A DNA stretch of 64,000 bases, from the NCBI GenBank assembly GCA_041941305.1, contig JBGTQJ010000001.1, positions 186,001 through 250,000 on the forward strand, given 5' to 3'. Both the position numbers and the translations under genes were made by a program. This DNA is from JANSWP01 sp041941305 (lineage in GTDB: Bacteria > Bacteroidota > Bacteroidia > Chitinophagales > Saprospiraceae). Shown here piece by piece: positions 17,396 through 28,690 of the stretch; the first letter of the stretch is position 1, and every line of letters starts with the position of its first letter. The notes below the pieces were generated by a model. It saw only the letters and a list, made by a program, of their open reading frames with translations. It ran no database searches and was not told the DNA's origin.

Positions 17396-20300
17396 TTATT
17401 TAAGCACAATAATTTTCAAAATCTTCGATTCATCAAAGTTCTCCAAACGGATATTTAAAAAATAAATTCCGGGCTGTTCAAGATAGAACTGCTTTTCCAA
17501 GTCCAGGACCTGCTCTTTTATGATTTTTTCCATTAATTTTCCCATGGGATCATAAATTTCAATGACCACATTATCCCTCTGCAAAATCTCCATTTGAAAT
17601 TTGAATTCTCCCATTGAGGGGTTGGGAAAGATTCTGCTTTTTATGACTCCTTCTCCTTCCAAATTCAGTTTTCGGCAATTTTCAATTTCAATGGTTTTCT
17701 CCAGTGAAAGATTGCCACATTCCTCATCAAAAACTTCCACTTGAACTAAATAAGAACCTGGATTTTGATAAATATGAAAAGGGTCTCTTTCCGTAGAAGT
17801 ATTTCCATCTCCAAAATCCCATTGGAAGGCTGTAGGTTCCAAAGTCGTTTCCGATACCTCAATCATTTTCACCGAATCGCCCACACAAGCCTGATTGGTA
17901 ATAAGAAAGTTAGAAATAAAGCTCTCACCCAATACCATTTCAATATCTATCATTGCAGTATCCAAACAGCCATTGGCATCAGAGCCAATAACTTCATAGG
18001 TTCCCTCTACACCAACACTATTGCTCAATGTAGGATTTTGCTCTGTTGAACTAAATCCACCTGGACCAAACCAGAACCAATCGGTGACATCACCGCCTGT
18101 TTCCATAAGGGTGAAGAACTCTTCTCCTGCACATGGTTGCCCATCCGTTTCTGCCACTACATTAGGCGAAGGGTAAATGTCAAAAACTTCGGTCGTTTGA
18201 TTGGTACAGCCATTGGCATCTGTGTACAAAAAGGTGATTTGATAGTTGGCAGCCACTAACTGACCTGGAAATAGTTCAACACTTCCATTGCCCAAGTCAA
18301 TCACACCGTTACCTCCTGTGAAACTAAAGATTCCACTCGTTTGATTGGTATTGATAATAATTTGTGCTCCTGTATTTACACAATAACCAGGTTCTAAATT
18401 TAAGAAAGCAACATCGGGTAAAGAATTGATGACAATGTTTTGAGTTGCCGAGCTAGTACAGCCATTGGCACCGGTAATTTCAAGCATATAATCTCCCGAT
18501 GCATTGGGCATTGCCCCTGTAATGCCTGTATTTTGAGTAGTTTCATTAAAACCGTTGGGTCCGATCCATGTCCACTGAACGGCATCCCCGCCGTTATCAG
18601 CAAGTTGAAGGTCTTCTCCCTCACAAAGGGGTGCATTGGTGGTTATGTTAATATCTGGAGCCACTTGCACATCTATATTTACAGATGCTGTTGCCGAGCA
18701 ATCATTTACATCTGTGATGGTTACTTCATACGCTCCCATAGCCATTAAATCAACTCCAGAAATTGTCCAGTTTTGTCCGTTAAAACTTAAACCGCCTGCT
18801 CCCATCCATGACCACTGTGTGGCATCTCCTCCGGTTTCGGAAAGTTGAAGGTCTTCACCTTCGCAAGGAGTTGTATTGTTGACGTCAATTTGAATGGCAA
18901 GGGGAGCTTGTTTTGTAAACATTTGACTGACCTCATTCGAACAATCATTGACATCTGTTACAAAATAAAGGATTTCAAAATCACCTGCATTGAGGTTTGC
19001 TAAAAGTAACTCTGCTGTTCCATTACCCAAATCATTCAAACCCATAGATGGATTAATGGAATAATTACCATTAGTGGGTGTTCCTGTGATTAAAACTGTG
19101 GTCATATCATCGTTGCAATAAGCATCTTCCAAATTGTCGATGCTCACAGCTGGTAAGGCATTGACAGCAATATCCAAATTATCTGTTGCGGTGCATCCAT
19201 TAGCAGCGGTAACAATGACTTCATAAGCACCTGAAGCATTTAAATCTGCGGCAGTGAGTATTGGACTTGAATTATTTGAACTAAAGCTGTTGGGTCCTAT
19301 CCATGACCACTGTGTAGCATCGCCTGCAGTTTCAAAAAGTTGGAGGTTTTCACCTTCACAAACAGGTGCATTGCTTGAAAGGGAAATCCCAGGATTGGCA
19401 TTGACAGTTATCAAAATATCATCTTCATTTTGACAATCATTGGCATCCGTTACAGTGACAAAATAAGTGCCTGCCGCTAATGAAGTGATGTTGGAAAGCA
19501 AAGGATTTTGAACGGTAGAACTAAAACTATTGGGACCTGTCCACATCCACCCCGTGGCATCTCCTGCTGTTTCTTCCAATTGCAAATCGGCATTTTCACA
19601 GGGTACATTTGAAGTCAAATTGACTGTGGGAAGTGGTTGTACTTCAATACTTATATCTGATTGATTGGTGCAACCATTTGATCCAGTAACTTGAAGCTGA
19701 TACAAGCCTTCATTTTGAGCGGTTGCATTGTTCAAAGTAGGATTTTGAAGGGTTGAAGTAAAACTGTTTGGTCCCATCCATAACCACTGCGTCGCTTCTC
19801 CCCCTGCCTCCATGAATTGAATCGTTTCATTCAAACAAATCTCCGAATCAGTTTGAATATCCATCTGAGGTTGTGTCTCTATGGTCACATCGGTCGAGGC
19901 AGTAATCGAACAACCATTGCCGTCCGTTACTGTCACTGACCAGAATCCAGATGCAGAATCCATTATATCATTGAAGAGTGGATTCTGAGCTGTTGAGTTG
20001 AGTCCATCCGGACCTACCCACGACCAATTGGTGCCATCTCCTTCCGTTTCAAAAAGTTGTAATGTTTCTGCCTCGCAGAGAGGCGCATTGCTACTCACCG
20101 TCGCACTCGGAAGGGCATTGACAGTAATATTCAAACTTGATTCTGCTGTACAATTATTGGCATCTGTAACAATTACTGAATAACTACCCGTTGCATTGAG
20201 TGTTGCATTATTTATAAGTGGATTCTGGTGGGTAGAACTAAAATTATTCACACCTGTCCATAACCAACCGGTGGCATCACCTCCACTTTCATTCAAGCTT

Positions 20301-23300
20301 AAATTTGCACCTTCACAAAGTACTGGTCCTCCTTGAATATTGACCATGGGAGTATCAAAAACAGTAATGTCTATCATGTCTGTAGCAGTACATCCCTCTG
20401 TAGTTGTGGCAATGACCAAATAAGTTCCTGAAGCATCTGAGTTGGCATTGGCATAAGTTGGATTTTGATCTGCAGATGCAAAGCCCCCAGGACCTGTCCA
20501 CAACCATTCGGTGGCTATGCCCCCTGATTCGGTTAATTGGAAATTGCCACCGGCACAGAGTTCATCTGTTGAAGAGTCTACATCAATAATAGGGTTTTGA
20601 TTGATCTCCACATCCAAATCTGCAGTGAAGGTGCCGCCCGTATTAACTGTAATGGTCAAGGCATATGTACCTGCTTCGACATTGGACACATTACTAACAA
20701 ATGGATTTTGAGCATTGGATGAAAATCCATTCGGACCAGACCATGACCAATCCACAGCCATTCCGCCAAATTCGGAAAGTTCTAAATTTTCGCCTTCACA
20801 TAAGGGACTATTGCTCCCAATCGCAATAGGGCTGGTGATGATATACACTTCGGTTGAACTCGTTTGGCTACATCCATTGTCATCTGTTACCGTGACAAAG
20901 TAAGTGCCTTCTTCAGTTGCAGATACACCGGATATCGTCGGATTTTGGGTATTTGATGAATATCCATTCGGACCAGACCATGTCCAATTGCTCCCATTGC
21001 CAGCAGATTCGAATAGATTTAAATTTCCACCCGCCACCACTGGGCTATTACTCGATAACTCAGCATTAGGAAGACTATTCACCATGACATCTACTGTTTG
21101 AGTATTGGAACAACTGCCCATATTTTTAATCTCAATCGTATAGGTTCCACTTGCTGCTACCGTTGCATTATTGATAATTGGATTTTGCGCATTTGAGCCA
21201 AATCCATTTGGACCTGACCATGTCCACTCATTCGCATCACCACCTGACTCACTGAGTTGAATTGCATCTCCTGCACAAATGGTTCCATTGCTCATTGCGG
21301 AGATTATAGGTTTAGTAAATATTTGAATATCAACGTTTTCAGTATTTGTACAACCATTGCCTCCAGTAATAACAACTGTGTAATTACCCTCCATTTGAGT
21401 TGTGGTGTTTGGTATATTGACTTGCTGTGCATCGGAGGAAAAACTATTGGGCCCAGTCCATGACCAATCAACTGCAGCTCCTTGATTTTCAGTTAAGATA
21501 AGTGCATCGCCTTCACAAATCGCGTCTTCGCCATTGATGCCCACAGTAGGCAAGGTGTTGACCAAAACAGTTGTGGTTGCTTCGCTCGTGCAACCCTTAT
21601 CATCTGTTACAATAACCGCGTAAGTACCTGCATCACTGAATTGAATATTGTCAAGCATTGGATTCTGGTCAGTGGAATTAAATCCAGTGGAACTCATCCA
21701 TTCCCAATTGATGGCATCTCCTCCTGTTTCCATTAAAGTAACAGCTTGAGATTCACATGCTGCTCCACTTGTACTGGCCTCAGCAATTGGTGCGGGATTT
21801 ACCTGGAGATTGAGGGTCTCGCTATTTTGACAACCATTGTCATCTGTAATGAGTACTTCATACGTGCCTGAATCAGAAAGGGCCAAATTAGATAAGACAG
21901 CGTTTTGCGCTGTCGAGTTGTAACCTGTGGTGCTTGTCCATTCCCATTCAACTGCATCATCGCCCGTTTCAAATAAAGTGGTAGATGAATTTTCGCAAGG
22001 TGGAGTAACGATGCTTATTGCAACACTTGGTTTTGCATTTATTTGAATATCAATGTTCTCTTCATTGGTACAGCCATTAGTTCCTGTAATCACAACGATG
22101 TAATTGCCCTGCATCTGACTTGTTGTATTTGGAATATTGATTTGTTGGGCATCAGAAGAGAAATTATTAGGACCTGTCCATAACCAATCAACTGCAGCTC
22201 CCTGATGTTCTGTTAACATGAGGGTTTCGCCTTCACATATTGCATCTTCACCGTCGATACCAACAGTTGGTAGACCGTTAACCAAAACAGTTGTTGTTGC
22301 TTCACTTGTACAACCATTATTTCCCGTAACAATAACCGAGTAAGTGCCTGCATCGCTGAGTTGAATATTGTCCAGTACTGGATTCTGATCAGATGAAATA
22401 AAGCCTGCAGAATCCATCCATTGCCAATTGATGGCATCACCTCCTGTTTCCATTAATGTGACCGTTTGGTTTTCGCAGGCTGCCCCGCTTGTGCTGGCTT
22501 CAGCAGCTGGCGCTGAATTTACCTGGAGATTGAGGGTCTCGCTATTTTGACAACCATTGTCATCGGTAATGAGGACTTCATACGTGCCTGAATCAGAAAG
22601 GGTCAAATTAGAAAGAACGGCATCTTGTTCGTTCGAATTAAAACCTGTAGTGCTTGTCCATTCCCATTCAGTTGCCGCTCCGCCAGTTTCAAATAAGGTG
22701 GTGGATGAATTTTCACAAGGCGGAGTAACGATGCTTATAACCACAGCTGGTTTATCAAAAACATCAACTGTAAGAGTTGATTCATTGGTACAGCCGTTTG
22801 CATCTGTGATGACAATCGTGTAATCACCCGCTGCTGAAATGTCTATGTCATTTAAAACAGGATTTTGATCATTTGAACTAAAATTATTAGCTCCAGTCCA
22901 TTGCCACATGGTAGCCTCTCCACCCGTTTCCATTAGATTCAAATTCTCACCTTCACAAATTGGCGTATTCGAATTGGCTTGAATATTTGGAAGGCTTTCT
23001 ATTTCAATATCAATGCTTGCTTCATTGGTACAGCCATTGGCATCTGTTATCAATACAGAATAAGCTCCTTCATCATTCTGAGTAGTATTTAAAATAGTAG
23101 GGTTTTGTTCGCTTGAAGTAAAATTGTTCTCACCAGTCCATTGCCACATAGTTGCCTCGCCACCCGTTTCCATTAATGTTAAATTACTTCCCTCACAAGG
23201 AGCATTCACCTGTGGGATATTGACTTGCGGGGTACTATTGATGACCACATCAACACTAGACGTAGCTGTAGTACCATTTGACAATGTAATGCTGACAGAA

Positions 23301-26300
23301 TAGGTGCCAGCATTGATGGTATTTGCATTAGAAAGGATAGGATTTTGCTCATTTGAGGTAAAGCCATTTGGGCCTGACCACTGCCAGGACTCAGCGAAAC
23401 CGGCTTCTTCTGAAAGCTCTAAATCAGCACCTTCACAAAGCGGTGAATTACTTTTTGCCAGAGCAAGCGCATCGGTGACAATAACCTCAATTTGATCGGT
23501 ATTGGTGCAGCCATTCGTTCCAGTTACGGTTACAGAATAGGTACCGGAATCAGAAAGCTGTGCATCAACCAAATCGGGACTTTGCTCATTGGACAAAAAA
23601 TCTGGTCCCAACCATGACCAACTTTGGCCATCACTGCCTGCTTCAACGAGCTCAATCGTACCATTGACAGCTACGGGGCTATTGCTTGAGAGGATAATCT
23701 CGGGCAAATTGAGGACGACTACGTTTGTGAAAGCGCTATTTGTACAGCCGTTTGCATCAGTGATGGTGACTGTGTAAACACCTTCCATTGTTAGATTGAC
23801 ATTTGAAATAATCGGATTTTGTTCGCTTACAGAATAACCATTGGGACCCAGCCATGACCAACTTTGAGCATCCCCACCAATTTCCTCCAATTGAATATTA
23901 TCGCCCTCGCAACCGGGGCTATCGCTTAACGCCTCAGAGATCGGTTTGTCGTATATCACAACCCCAATAGAAGCAGTTTTGGAGCAGCCTTCGGCATTGG
24001 TAGTGGTTACGAAATAGGTTCCATTTTGGATGATCGTCGCGTTTGAAAGGGTGTTGTTTTGAAAACTCGAAGCAAAATTATTGGGTCCCGACCAAAACCA
24101 GTTTACCCCTTGCCCACTTGATTCAGAAAGCATTAGGTCTTCTCCTTCACAAATCGGTGCATTGGTCGCAATGACTGGTGTGAAATCTGGGGCGATAGTT
24201 ACAACGGTACTCGCAACTTTAGTACAACCTAATGCATCAGTAATTTGAACGGAATAAGTGCCCGAATCGGATACCTGAGCATTATTCAGAATTGGATTTT
24301 GTAAAGAGGAAGCGAAATTATTGGGACCGGACCATTGCCATGAGACGGCAGTGCCACCACTTTCCATCAAAGTTAGATTTGTTCCCGCACAACTAGGACC
24401 GTCGTTCTCAGCAATTGCTATAGGATCCCCTATTTGAACATCTACAGAGGCAGTGCTTGCGCATAGGTTGCCATCAGTTGCGGTAAGGGTATAAGTGCCT
24501 GCACTGGCGAGGGTCACATTATTGATTACTGGATTTTGTTGGCTTGAAGTAAAATTGTTGGGTCCTGTCCATTCCCAAAACAACGCGCCTGTAGTGTTTG
24601 CCATCAATTGTAAATCCCCTCCCGTACAAGCTGGTGTTACATAATCTGGATTGGAGGTTGGTCCGGTATTGATGACCATATTTACGTCATAGGAATTTGT
24701 GCAACCATTGCCATCGGTGATGGTAACGGTGTAAATGCCAGCCATCGCCACCGTAGCATTGGGAATAAAAACGGATTGTCCACTCCCCGAAAAGCCGTTC
24801 GGACCTGACCATTGCCAACTCGTAGCCGCTCCTCCACTGACGCTCATCACAATATTTTCAAATTGGCAAATTGGGCTATTGTCAAATACAGAAGTAGTCG
24901 GTTTTGGGAAAACGGTAATATCTTCAGAAGCAGTATGCGTGCAGCCATTCGCATCGGTGATCACAACGGTGTAGGTACCATTTTGACTTGGGGATGCGTT
25001 GGAAAGAGTAGGATTTTGGTTGCTTGAACTAAAACCATTTGGTCCAGTCCATTGCCAGTTAATTGCATCGCCGCCGTCTTCTGTAAGTTCAATGGATTCT
25101 CCTTCACATAGTGGACTATTGCTGGATGTATTCACATTGGGAGTAGGATTTACCATAACCTCCAAGGTGACATAGGTATAACAATTGGCATCAATAACGG
25201 AAACGCCATAAGTTCCTGAATTTAACGGCGTGGCATTGGGAATAACTGGATTTTGCTCAAATGAACTAAAACCATTTGGTCCTCCCCATGCCCATGTAAT
25301 ACCATCGCCTCCACTTTCGAATAATAACAAGTCTTCTGTTTCGCATATGGGACTATTGCTGGAAACGATCGCTGTAGGTAAGGGATTGACCACTACATCT
25401 GTGGACATGGTATTGGTACAACCATTGATGTCGGTTATGGTCACCGAATAATTACCAGAATCAGATGGATCGGAATCGAGAATTATGGGTACTTGTAAAT
25501 TGGAGCTAAAACCATTTGGTCCTGACCAAGACCAGGAAATTGCCTCATTACCTGTTTCTTGTAAAACAACCGTAGCATTTTCACAAACAGGTCCATTATT
25601 TGAAACAACAATAACCGGGCTTGGATGGACAATCACCGTAAGGGAGCCACACATCCCGGCTTCCACCAAACAGCTCCCCTCCCCTCTTGCGTAAAAGGTG
25701 GTCGTTGTAGTTGGGCTTACTGTTATAGAAGTGCCCGTTCCAACTGGATTGGTTCCGCAAGTTCCCGCATACCAATGCCAGTCATCAGCTTGATTCAAAA
25801 TGCCAGAAAGCATTAATGTAGTTGATTCACCAATGCAGATTTCATCATTTCCCGAAAGGCTAGGTATCCCAGGTTCAATAACATTGAATCCTATTGTAAA
25901 AAAATCGCCATCTGAAAAATCGATATCTGTAAAGGTAACCACCTCGTTATTCAAACTTGCAGCTACAATCGCTGTGGCATTTGAAAAGTCGGTGTCCGTA
26001 TCTATCAAAAGATAATAATCATTCACATCTTCATAGCATACATCATAACCTAGGCCATCTAAATTAAATTGTACCTCCAACAAGCCAACATCACCGTTAT
26101 TCTCCTCTATTTTCCAAAGTCGAGTCATCCGCTCATCCACCTGACCTGGAACATCAGTACTCGTATTTTCTGAATCTGCCAGTCCTCCGTTATGTCCCCA
26201 AATCATGTATCGATTATCAAGTAGGAAATTATTGGGATTAGAGGCATTATCATTCGCAATTGTTCCCAAGCCTATTGTTATAATGGCATCTGAGGCTATT

Positions 26301-28600
26301 GATTTTGTCTGTTTTTGATTTAGAAAACCGCCAATACCTATTCCTGCAACATTTTGACTGTATCCGAAACAATTAGGTCCATCCCAGATGATAGCACCGT
26401 TCCCGCCTCGGTAATTTCGACCACTTACACCTTGATTTAGGGGAATACCATATTTAAGGGCTAAAGCAGACTCTATTATCTCGCGGTCGAATGGATTTAG
26501 TAATTCGTCAAATATCATCACTTCGGCAATGTCTACATCTGCATAGAGCGAATTTCCAAGCACTTGCTTTCCCATATATATGTCAAAGGCAGGAATAAAG
26601 TTAATTGTGGAAGTTGTTGTGACCGTATTATCAATTTGTCCATCTAAATAATAGATATTTGTTGCCCCATCAACGGTCAATCCATTAATATTGAAGTTAT
26701 TCAGAATGTTGGTATTGGACAAAGTAAGTCCATCTGTATCATTTGGAAAATCGTATTGCCCTTTTGTGCCATTAATGTTAAATCCGAGATGATTTGATTG
26801 GTTATCTCCCACTTGAATAGCCACCCCACTTGATGAACGAAAACGGCTTACTACAAAAACAGTATTATCAGATTGAGTTAAGAAACAAGCTCCTGAATGA
26901 CCTGTTGTATTCAAAAAATCATTCGTGCCATCAAAAGTAACAGCGGGATTGAAATTGATTAAATCGGATTGAATGCTGGGTTGAAAAGAAGTATTATTTT
27001 GAATTATATTAGGTATTAAACTTTGACGACGGCCACGATTTTCCCACTCGTCTGCTGTCCCATTTGTCACAGGAGACCCATTGTTTTTCACACCCTCATC
27101 AGCGCTAAACCAGAGTTGCAACCCTGATCTTCTTGAAGTTGCCAATGAAAAATGATCACCATGATTGAAGTCAATCCCAGAAAAACAAACCGAATTTCCT
27201 GAAATAGTGACTCCATCTGTGATAATGGTTGATGAATTAGAAAAAAAACTGGAGATCGGATCAATTAATAAGGCAAAATCACATGGAATGGCAGGAGTAA
27301 TTCCTGTAGGCATTAAATCAAAACAAATATCCACTGTGCCCAAATCTCCATCTTCATCAATTCGCCAGACTTGTGTCAATCTTTCATCAAATCCATAGGT
27401 AAATAGGTTTGTGGCCCCAAAACCACCTCCATCGTGACCTAAGGTGATGAACTCATCCGTCGTATTGTTACTTGAAGGATTATCAATGGTCACAATATTA
27501 CTTTCTGCTTCATCAATGGTTAGGATAGCTCCACAAGCCGTTGTGACCAATTGTCCTATGCCATTGATGTCATTTCCATAATTGGCATCGAATTCATAAT
27601 GAACGGAGAGATCAATAAAATTCGTCCCATATTTATCACCAAGGTAAATACTGATTTCCTCAATCTCGCAGGCTGTTAGTTTTCTACAATAAACAATGAC
27701 TTCCGCAATGTCACCATTATAGGCGGAGTTATCTCCATCGAAACCAATTCGAAAAGTCGGTTTACTAAAAGTAGGATGTGTATTGTCAGTAACCGTTTCA
27801 ATCAATTTTCCATCAAAAAAAATCTCCGTTCCATTTGCATTTCCGGCTCCACCATCATAATTAACTGTCAACAGTCGAGTCAAACCCTCAATACCTGAGT
27901 TAGGTATATCAACAAAGCCAGTTGGAAATCCAACAGACACACCTCCTTCCTGAGTAGGGAAATAATTGGTTAAGTAAAAACGATCAAAACCTCCGTCATC
28001 TACTCCCCAAAGTCCCTGGTTGTCTGTCATTGCATTGATTGCGCCTTGCTTATATACCGTAATAATGCAAACGTCTTCATAACTCGAGGTTCGAATATCC
28101 ACATTGGGCACTTCGAGTACAGAACCAAGGTTATCCGTGATTCGCGTAAATTTCATCACCGGACTTCCATTGATTAAATCATCAGGATCAGAACCATAAA
28201 CCGGAGCATTTTGACCGACCAAAACGGTAGCATCATTACCATTTCCAGAAATATCAGTCCATGTATTGATATTTGAACCATCCGAAGGGTTATTTCCCGG
28301 ATTGCCATCTCCATCGGGGTCGCTAGCATCCAACCACAATTTAATGCCGTTGGAGATATTGGCAGGACCACTCAGATTCATTTTCGATTCGTGAATAGTA
28401 ACCTTATGAAGTGTCGTATCTTCTGTGTTATACAACCCATTTTCTGGATTAGAGGCTGAGATATTGACTGAAAAACAGAAGTATAAAGTGACTCCCAAAC
28501 CGAATAAGGAAAAGACATTCGAAATACGATAATCCCTTGAAAATTGGATCATTTCAACTTCTTTTTTATTGGTGTGTACGTTTTGATTTTTAGGTTCCAT
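17396..28600 (-). CDS. Giant T9SS-exported adhesin with about 30 Ig-like repeats
   Basis: 3734 residues; Met17 at 28552 (MIQFSRDYRIS) is an alternative start closer to the hydrophobic signal segment (VFSLFGLGVTLYFCFSVNISAS). Two LamG/concanavalin-like regions lie at about 75-330 (IKLWLDASDPDGDGNPG) and about 510-740 (GLQLWFSADEGVKNNG). About 30 Ig-like repeats of ~80 residues fill about 950-3560. Each has the pattern CEG..L.L.E.GG.A..W.W.GPN.F.S..QNP.......G.Y.V.I.D.NGCT. A PKD domain (FQWDFGDGNTSTERDPFHIYQ) precedes the T9SS type A sorting domain (IFPNPSMGEFKFQM to LKIIVLK). Predicted surface filament or adhesin; ligand unknown. A 720-bp internal duplication is visible (see findings). Confidence 0.9.
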   Translation of the reverse strand: MEPKNQNVHTNKKEVEMIQFSRDYRISNVFSLFGLGVTLYFCFSVNISASNPENGLYNTEDTTLHKVTIHESKMNLSGPANISNGIKLWLDASDPDGDGNPGNNPSDGSNINTWTDISGNGNDATVLVGQNAPVYGSDPDDLINGSPVMKFTRITDNLGSVLEVPNVDIRTSSYEDVCIITVYKQGAINAMTDNQGLWGVDDGGFDRFYLTNYFPTQEGGVSVGFPTGFVDIPNSGIEGLTRLLTVNYDGGAGNANGTEIFFDGKLIETVTDNTHPTFSKPTFRIGFDGDNSAYNGDIAEVIVYCRKLTACEIEEISIYLGDKYGTNFIDLSVHYEFDANYGNDINGIGQLVTTACGAILTIDEAESNIVTIDNPSSNNTTDEFITLGHDGGGFGATNLFTYGFDERLTQVWRIDEDGDLGTVDICFDLMPTGITPAIPCDFALLIDPISSFFSNSSTIITDGVTISGNSVCFSGIDFNHGDHFSLATSRRSGLQLWFSADEGVKNNGSPVTNGTADEWENRGRRQSLIPNIIQNNTSFQPSIQSDLINFNPAVTFDGTNDFLNTTGHSGACFLTQSDNTVFVVSRFRSSSGVAIQVGDNQSNHLGFNINGTKGQYDFPNDTDGLTLSNTNILNNFNINGLTVDGATNIYYLDGQIDNTVTTTSTINFIPAFDIYMGKQVLGNSLYADVDIAEVMIFDELLNPFDREIIESALALKYGIPLNQGVSGRNYRGGNGAIIWDGPNCFGYSQNVAGIGIGGFLNQKQTKSIASDAIITIGLGTIANDNASNPNNFLLDNRYMIWGHNGGLADSENTSTDVPGQVDERMTRLWKIEENNGDVGLLEVQFNLDGLGYDVCYEDVNDYYLLIDTDTDFSNATAIVAASLNNEVVTFTDIDFSDGDFFTIGFNVIEPGIPSLSGNDEICIGESTTLMLSGILNQADDWHWYAGTCGTNPVGTGTSITVSPTTTTTFYARGEGSCLVEAGMCGSLTVIVHPSPVIVVSNNGPVCENATVVLQETGNEAISWSWSGPNGFSSNLQVPIILDSDPSDSGNYSVTITDINGCTNTMSTDVVVNPLPTAIVSSNSPICETEDLLLFESGGDGITWAWGGPNGFSSFEQNPVIPNATPLNSGTYGVSVIDANCYTYVTLEVMVNPTPNVNTSSNSPLCEGESIELTEDGGDAINWQWTGPNGFSSSNQNPTLSNASPSQNGTYTVVITDANGCTHTASEDITVFPKPTTSVFDNSPICQFENIVMSVSGGAATSWQWSGPNGFSGSGQSVFIPNATVAMAGIYTVTITDGNGCTNSYDVNMVINTGPTSNPDYVTPACTGGDLQLMANTTGALFWEWTGPNNFTSSQQNPVINNVTLASAGTYTLTATDGNLCASTASVDVQIGDPIAIAENDGPSCAGTNLTLMESGGTAVSWQWSGPNNFASSLQNPILNNAQVSDSGTYSVQITDALGCTKVASTVVTIAPDFTPVIATNAPICEGEDLMLSESSGQGVNWFWSGPNNFASSFQNNTLSNATIIQNGTYFVTTTNAEGCSKTASIGVVIYDKPISEALSDSPGCEGDNIQLEEIGGDAQSWSWLGPNGYSVSEQNPIISNVNLTMEGVYTVTITDANGCTNSAFTNVVVLNLPEIILSSNSPVAVNGTIELVEAGSDGQSWSWLGPDFLSNEQSPDLVDAQLSDSGTYSVTVTGTNGCTNTDQIEVIVTDALALAKSNSPLCEGADLELSEEAGFAESWQWSGPNGFTSNEQNPILSNANTINAGTYSVSITLSNGTTATSSVDVVINSTPQVNIPQVNAPCEGSNLTLMETGGEATMWQWTGENNFTSSEQNPTILNTTQNDEGAYSVLITDANGCTNEASIDIEIESLPNIQANSNTPICEGENLNLMETGGEATMWQWTGANNFSSNDQNPVLNDIDISAAGDYTIVITDANGCTNESTLTVDVFDKPAVVISIVTPPCENSSTTLFETGGAATEWEWTSTTGFNSNEQDAVLSNLTLSDSGTYEVLITDDNGCQNSETLNLQVNSAPAAEASTSGAACENQTVTLMETGGDAINWQWMDSAGFISSDQNPVLDNIQLSDAGTYSVIVTGNNGCTSEATTTVLVNGLPTVGIDGEDAICEGETLMLTEHQGAAVDWLWTGPNNFSSDAQQINIPNTTSQMQGNYIVVITGTNGCTNEENIDIQINAKPSVAISIVTPPCENSSTTLFETGDDAVEWEWTSTTGYNSTAQNAVLSNLALSDSGTYEVLITDDNGCQNSETLNLQVNPAPIAEASTSGAACESQAVTLMETGGDAINWEWMSSTGFNSTDQNPMLDNIQFSDAGTYAVIVTDDKGCTSEATTTVLVNTLPTVGINGEDAICEGDALILTENQGAAVDWSWTGPNSFSSDAQQVNIPNTTTQMEGNYTVVITGGNGCTNTENVDIQIFTKPIISAMSNGTICAGDAIQLSESGGDANEWTWSGPNGFGSNAQNPIINNATVAASGTYTIEIKNMGSCSNTQTVDVMVNSLPNAELSSNSPVVAGGNLNLFESAGNGSNWTWSGPNGYSSNTQNPTISGVSATEEGTYFVTVTDDNGCSQTSSTEVYIITSPIAIGSNSPLCEGENLELSEFGGMAVDWSWSGPNGFSSNAQNPFVSNVSNVEAGTYALTITVNTGGTFTADLDVEINQNPIIDVDSSTDELCAGGNFQLTESGGIATEWLWTGPGGFASADQNPTYANANSDASGTYLVIATTTEGCTATDMIDITVFDTPMVNIQGGPVLCEGANLSLNESGGDATGWLWTGVNNFSSTHQNPLINNATLNATGSYSVIVTDANNCTAESSLNITVNALPSATVSSNAPLCEAETLQLFETEGDGTNWSWVGPDGLNSTAQNPLFNDIMDSASGFWSVTVTDGNGCSITASTDVTIETQPQMDIQTDSEICLNETIQFMEAGGEATQWLWMGPNSFTSTLQNPTLNNATAQNEGLYQLQVTGSNGCTNQSDISIEVQPLPTVNLTSNVPCENADLQLEETAGDATGWMWTGPNSFSSTVQNPLLSNITSLAAGTYFVTVTDANDCQNEDDILITVNANPGISLSSNAPVCEGENLQLFETAGDATQWSWIGPNSFSSNNSSPILTAADLNASGAYEVIVTAANGCTATDNLDIAVNALPAVSIDNLEDAYCNDDMTTVLITGTPTNGNYSINPSMGLNDLGNGTAELLLANLNAGDFEILYFVTDVNDCSNEVSQMFTKQAPLAIQIDVNNTTPCEGEDLQLSETGGDATQWSWMGAGGLSFNGQNWTISGVDLMAMGAYEVTITDVNDCSATASVNIDVQVAPDINITTNAPLCEGEDLQLADNGGDAVQWTWIGPNGFNETTQNTGITGAMPNASGDYMLEITGANGCTSSATQNIVINSLPDVAFLNLEPGYCVNTGAQIIINTNQTSGIFSFTGGNGVIDLGNGSVELFPGQLVAANYQITFLYTDANGCTNQTTEVFDIYPSPNVVAETDGQPCAGEEFFTLMETGGDVTDWFWFGPGGFSSTEQNPTLSNSVGVEGTYEVIGSDANGCLDTAMIDIEMVLGESFISNFLITNQACVGDSVKMIEVSETTLEPTAFQWDFGDGNTSTERDPFHIYQNPGSYLVQVEVFDEECGNLSLEKTIEIENCRKLNLEGEGVIKSRIFPNPSMGEFKFQMEILQRDNVVIEIYDPMGKLMEKIIKEQVLDLEKQFYLEQPGIYFLNIRLENFDESKILKIIVLK
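21305..22755 (-). repeat. Tandem 720-bp higher-order repeat inside the giant Ig-like gene
   Basis: Three consecutive Ig-like repeats are duplicated as a block. The segment gctattttgacaaccattgt begins at both 21821 and 22541, exactly 720 bases (240 codons) apart. The encoded triplets (ISIVTPPCENSS, EASTSGAACE, DGEDAICEG and their copies) occur in the same order. The copies are far more alike than other repeats of the gene, which points to recent unequal recombination. Confidence 0.8.
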
Positions 28601-28690
28601 ACCCCGTTCTTTTTTTTCTGTTGTTTTGGCTTATGTGCGAAGCCTTTATTTGTCGGTTCTTAAGCAAACAAAGCCTTCGCCCCTTCATCC

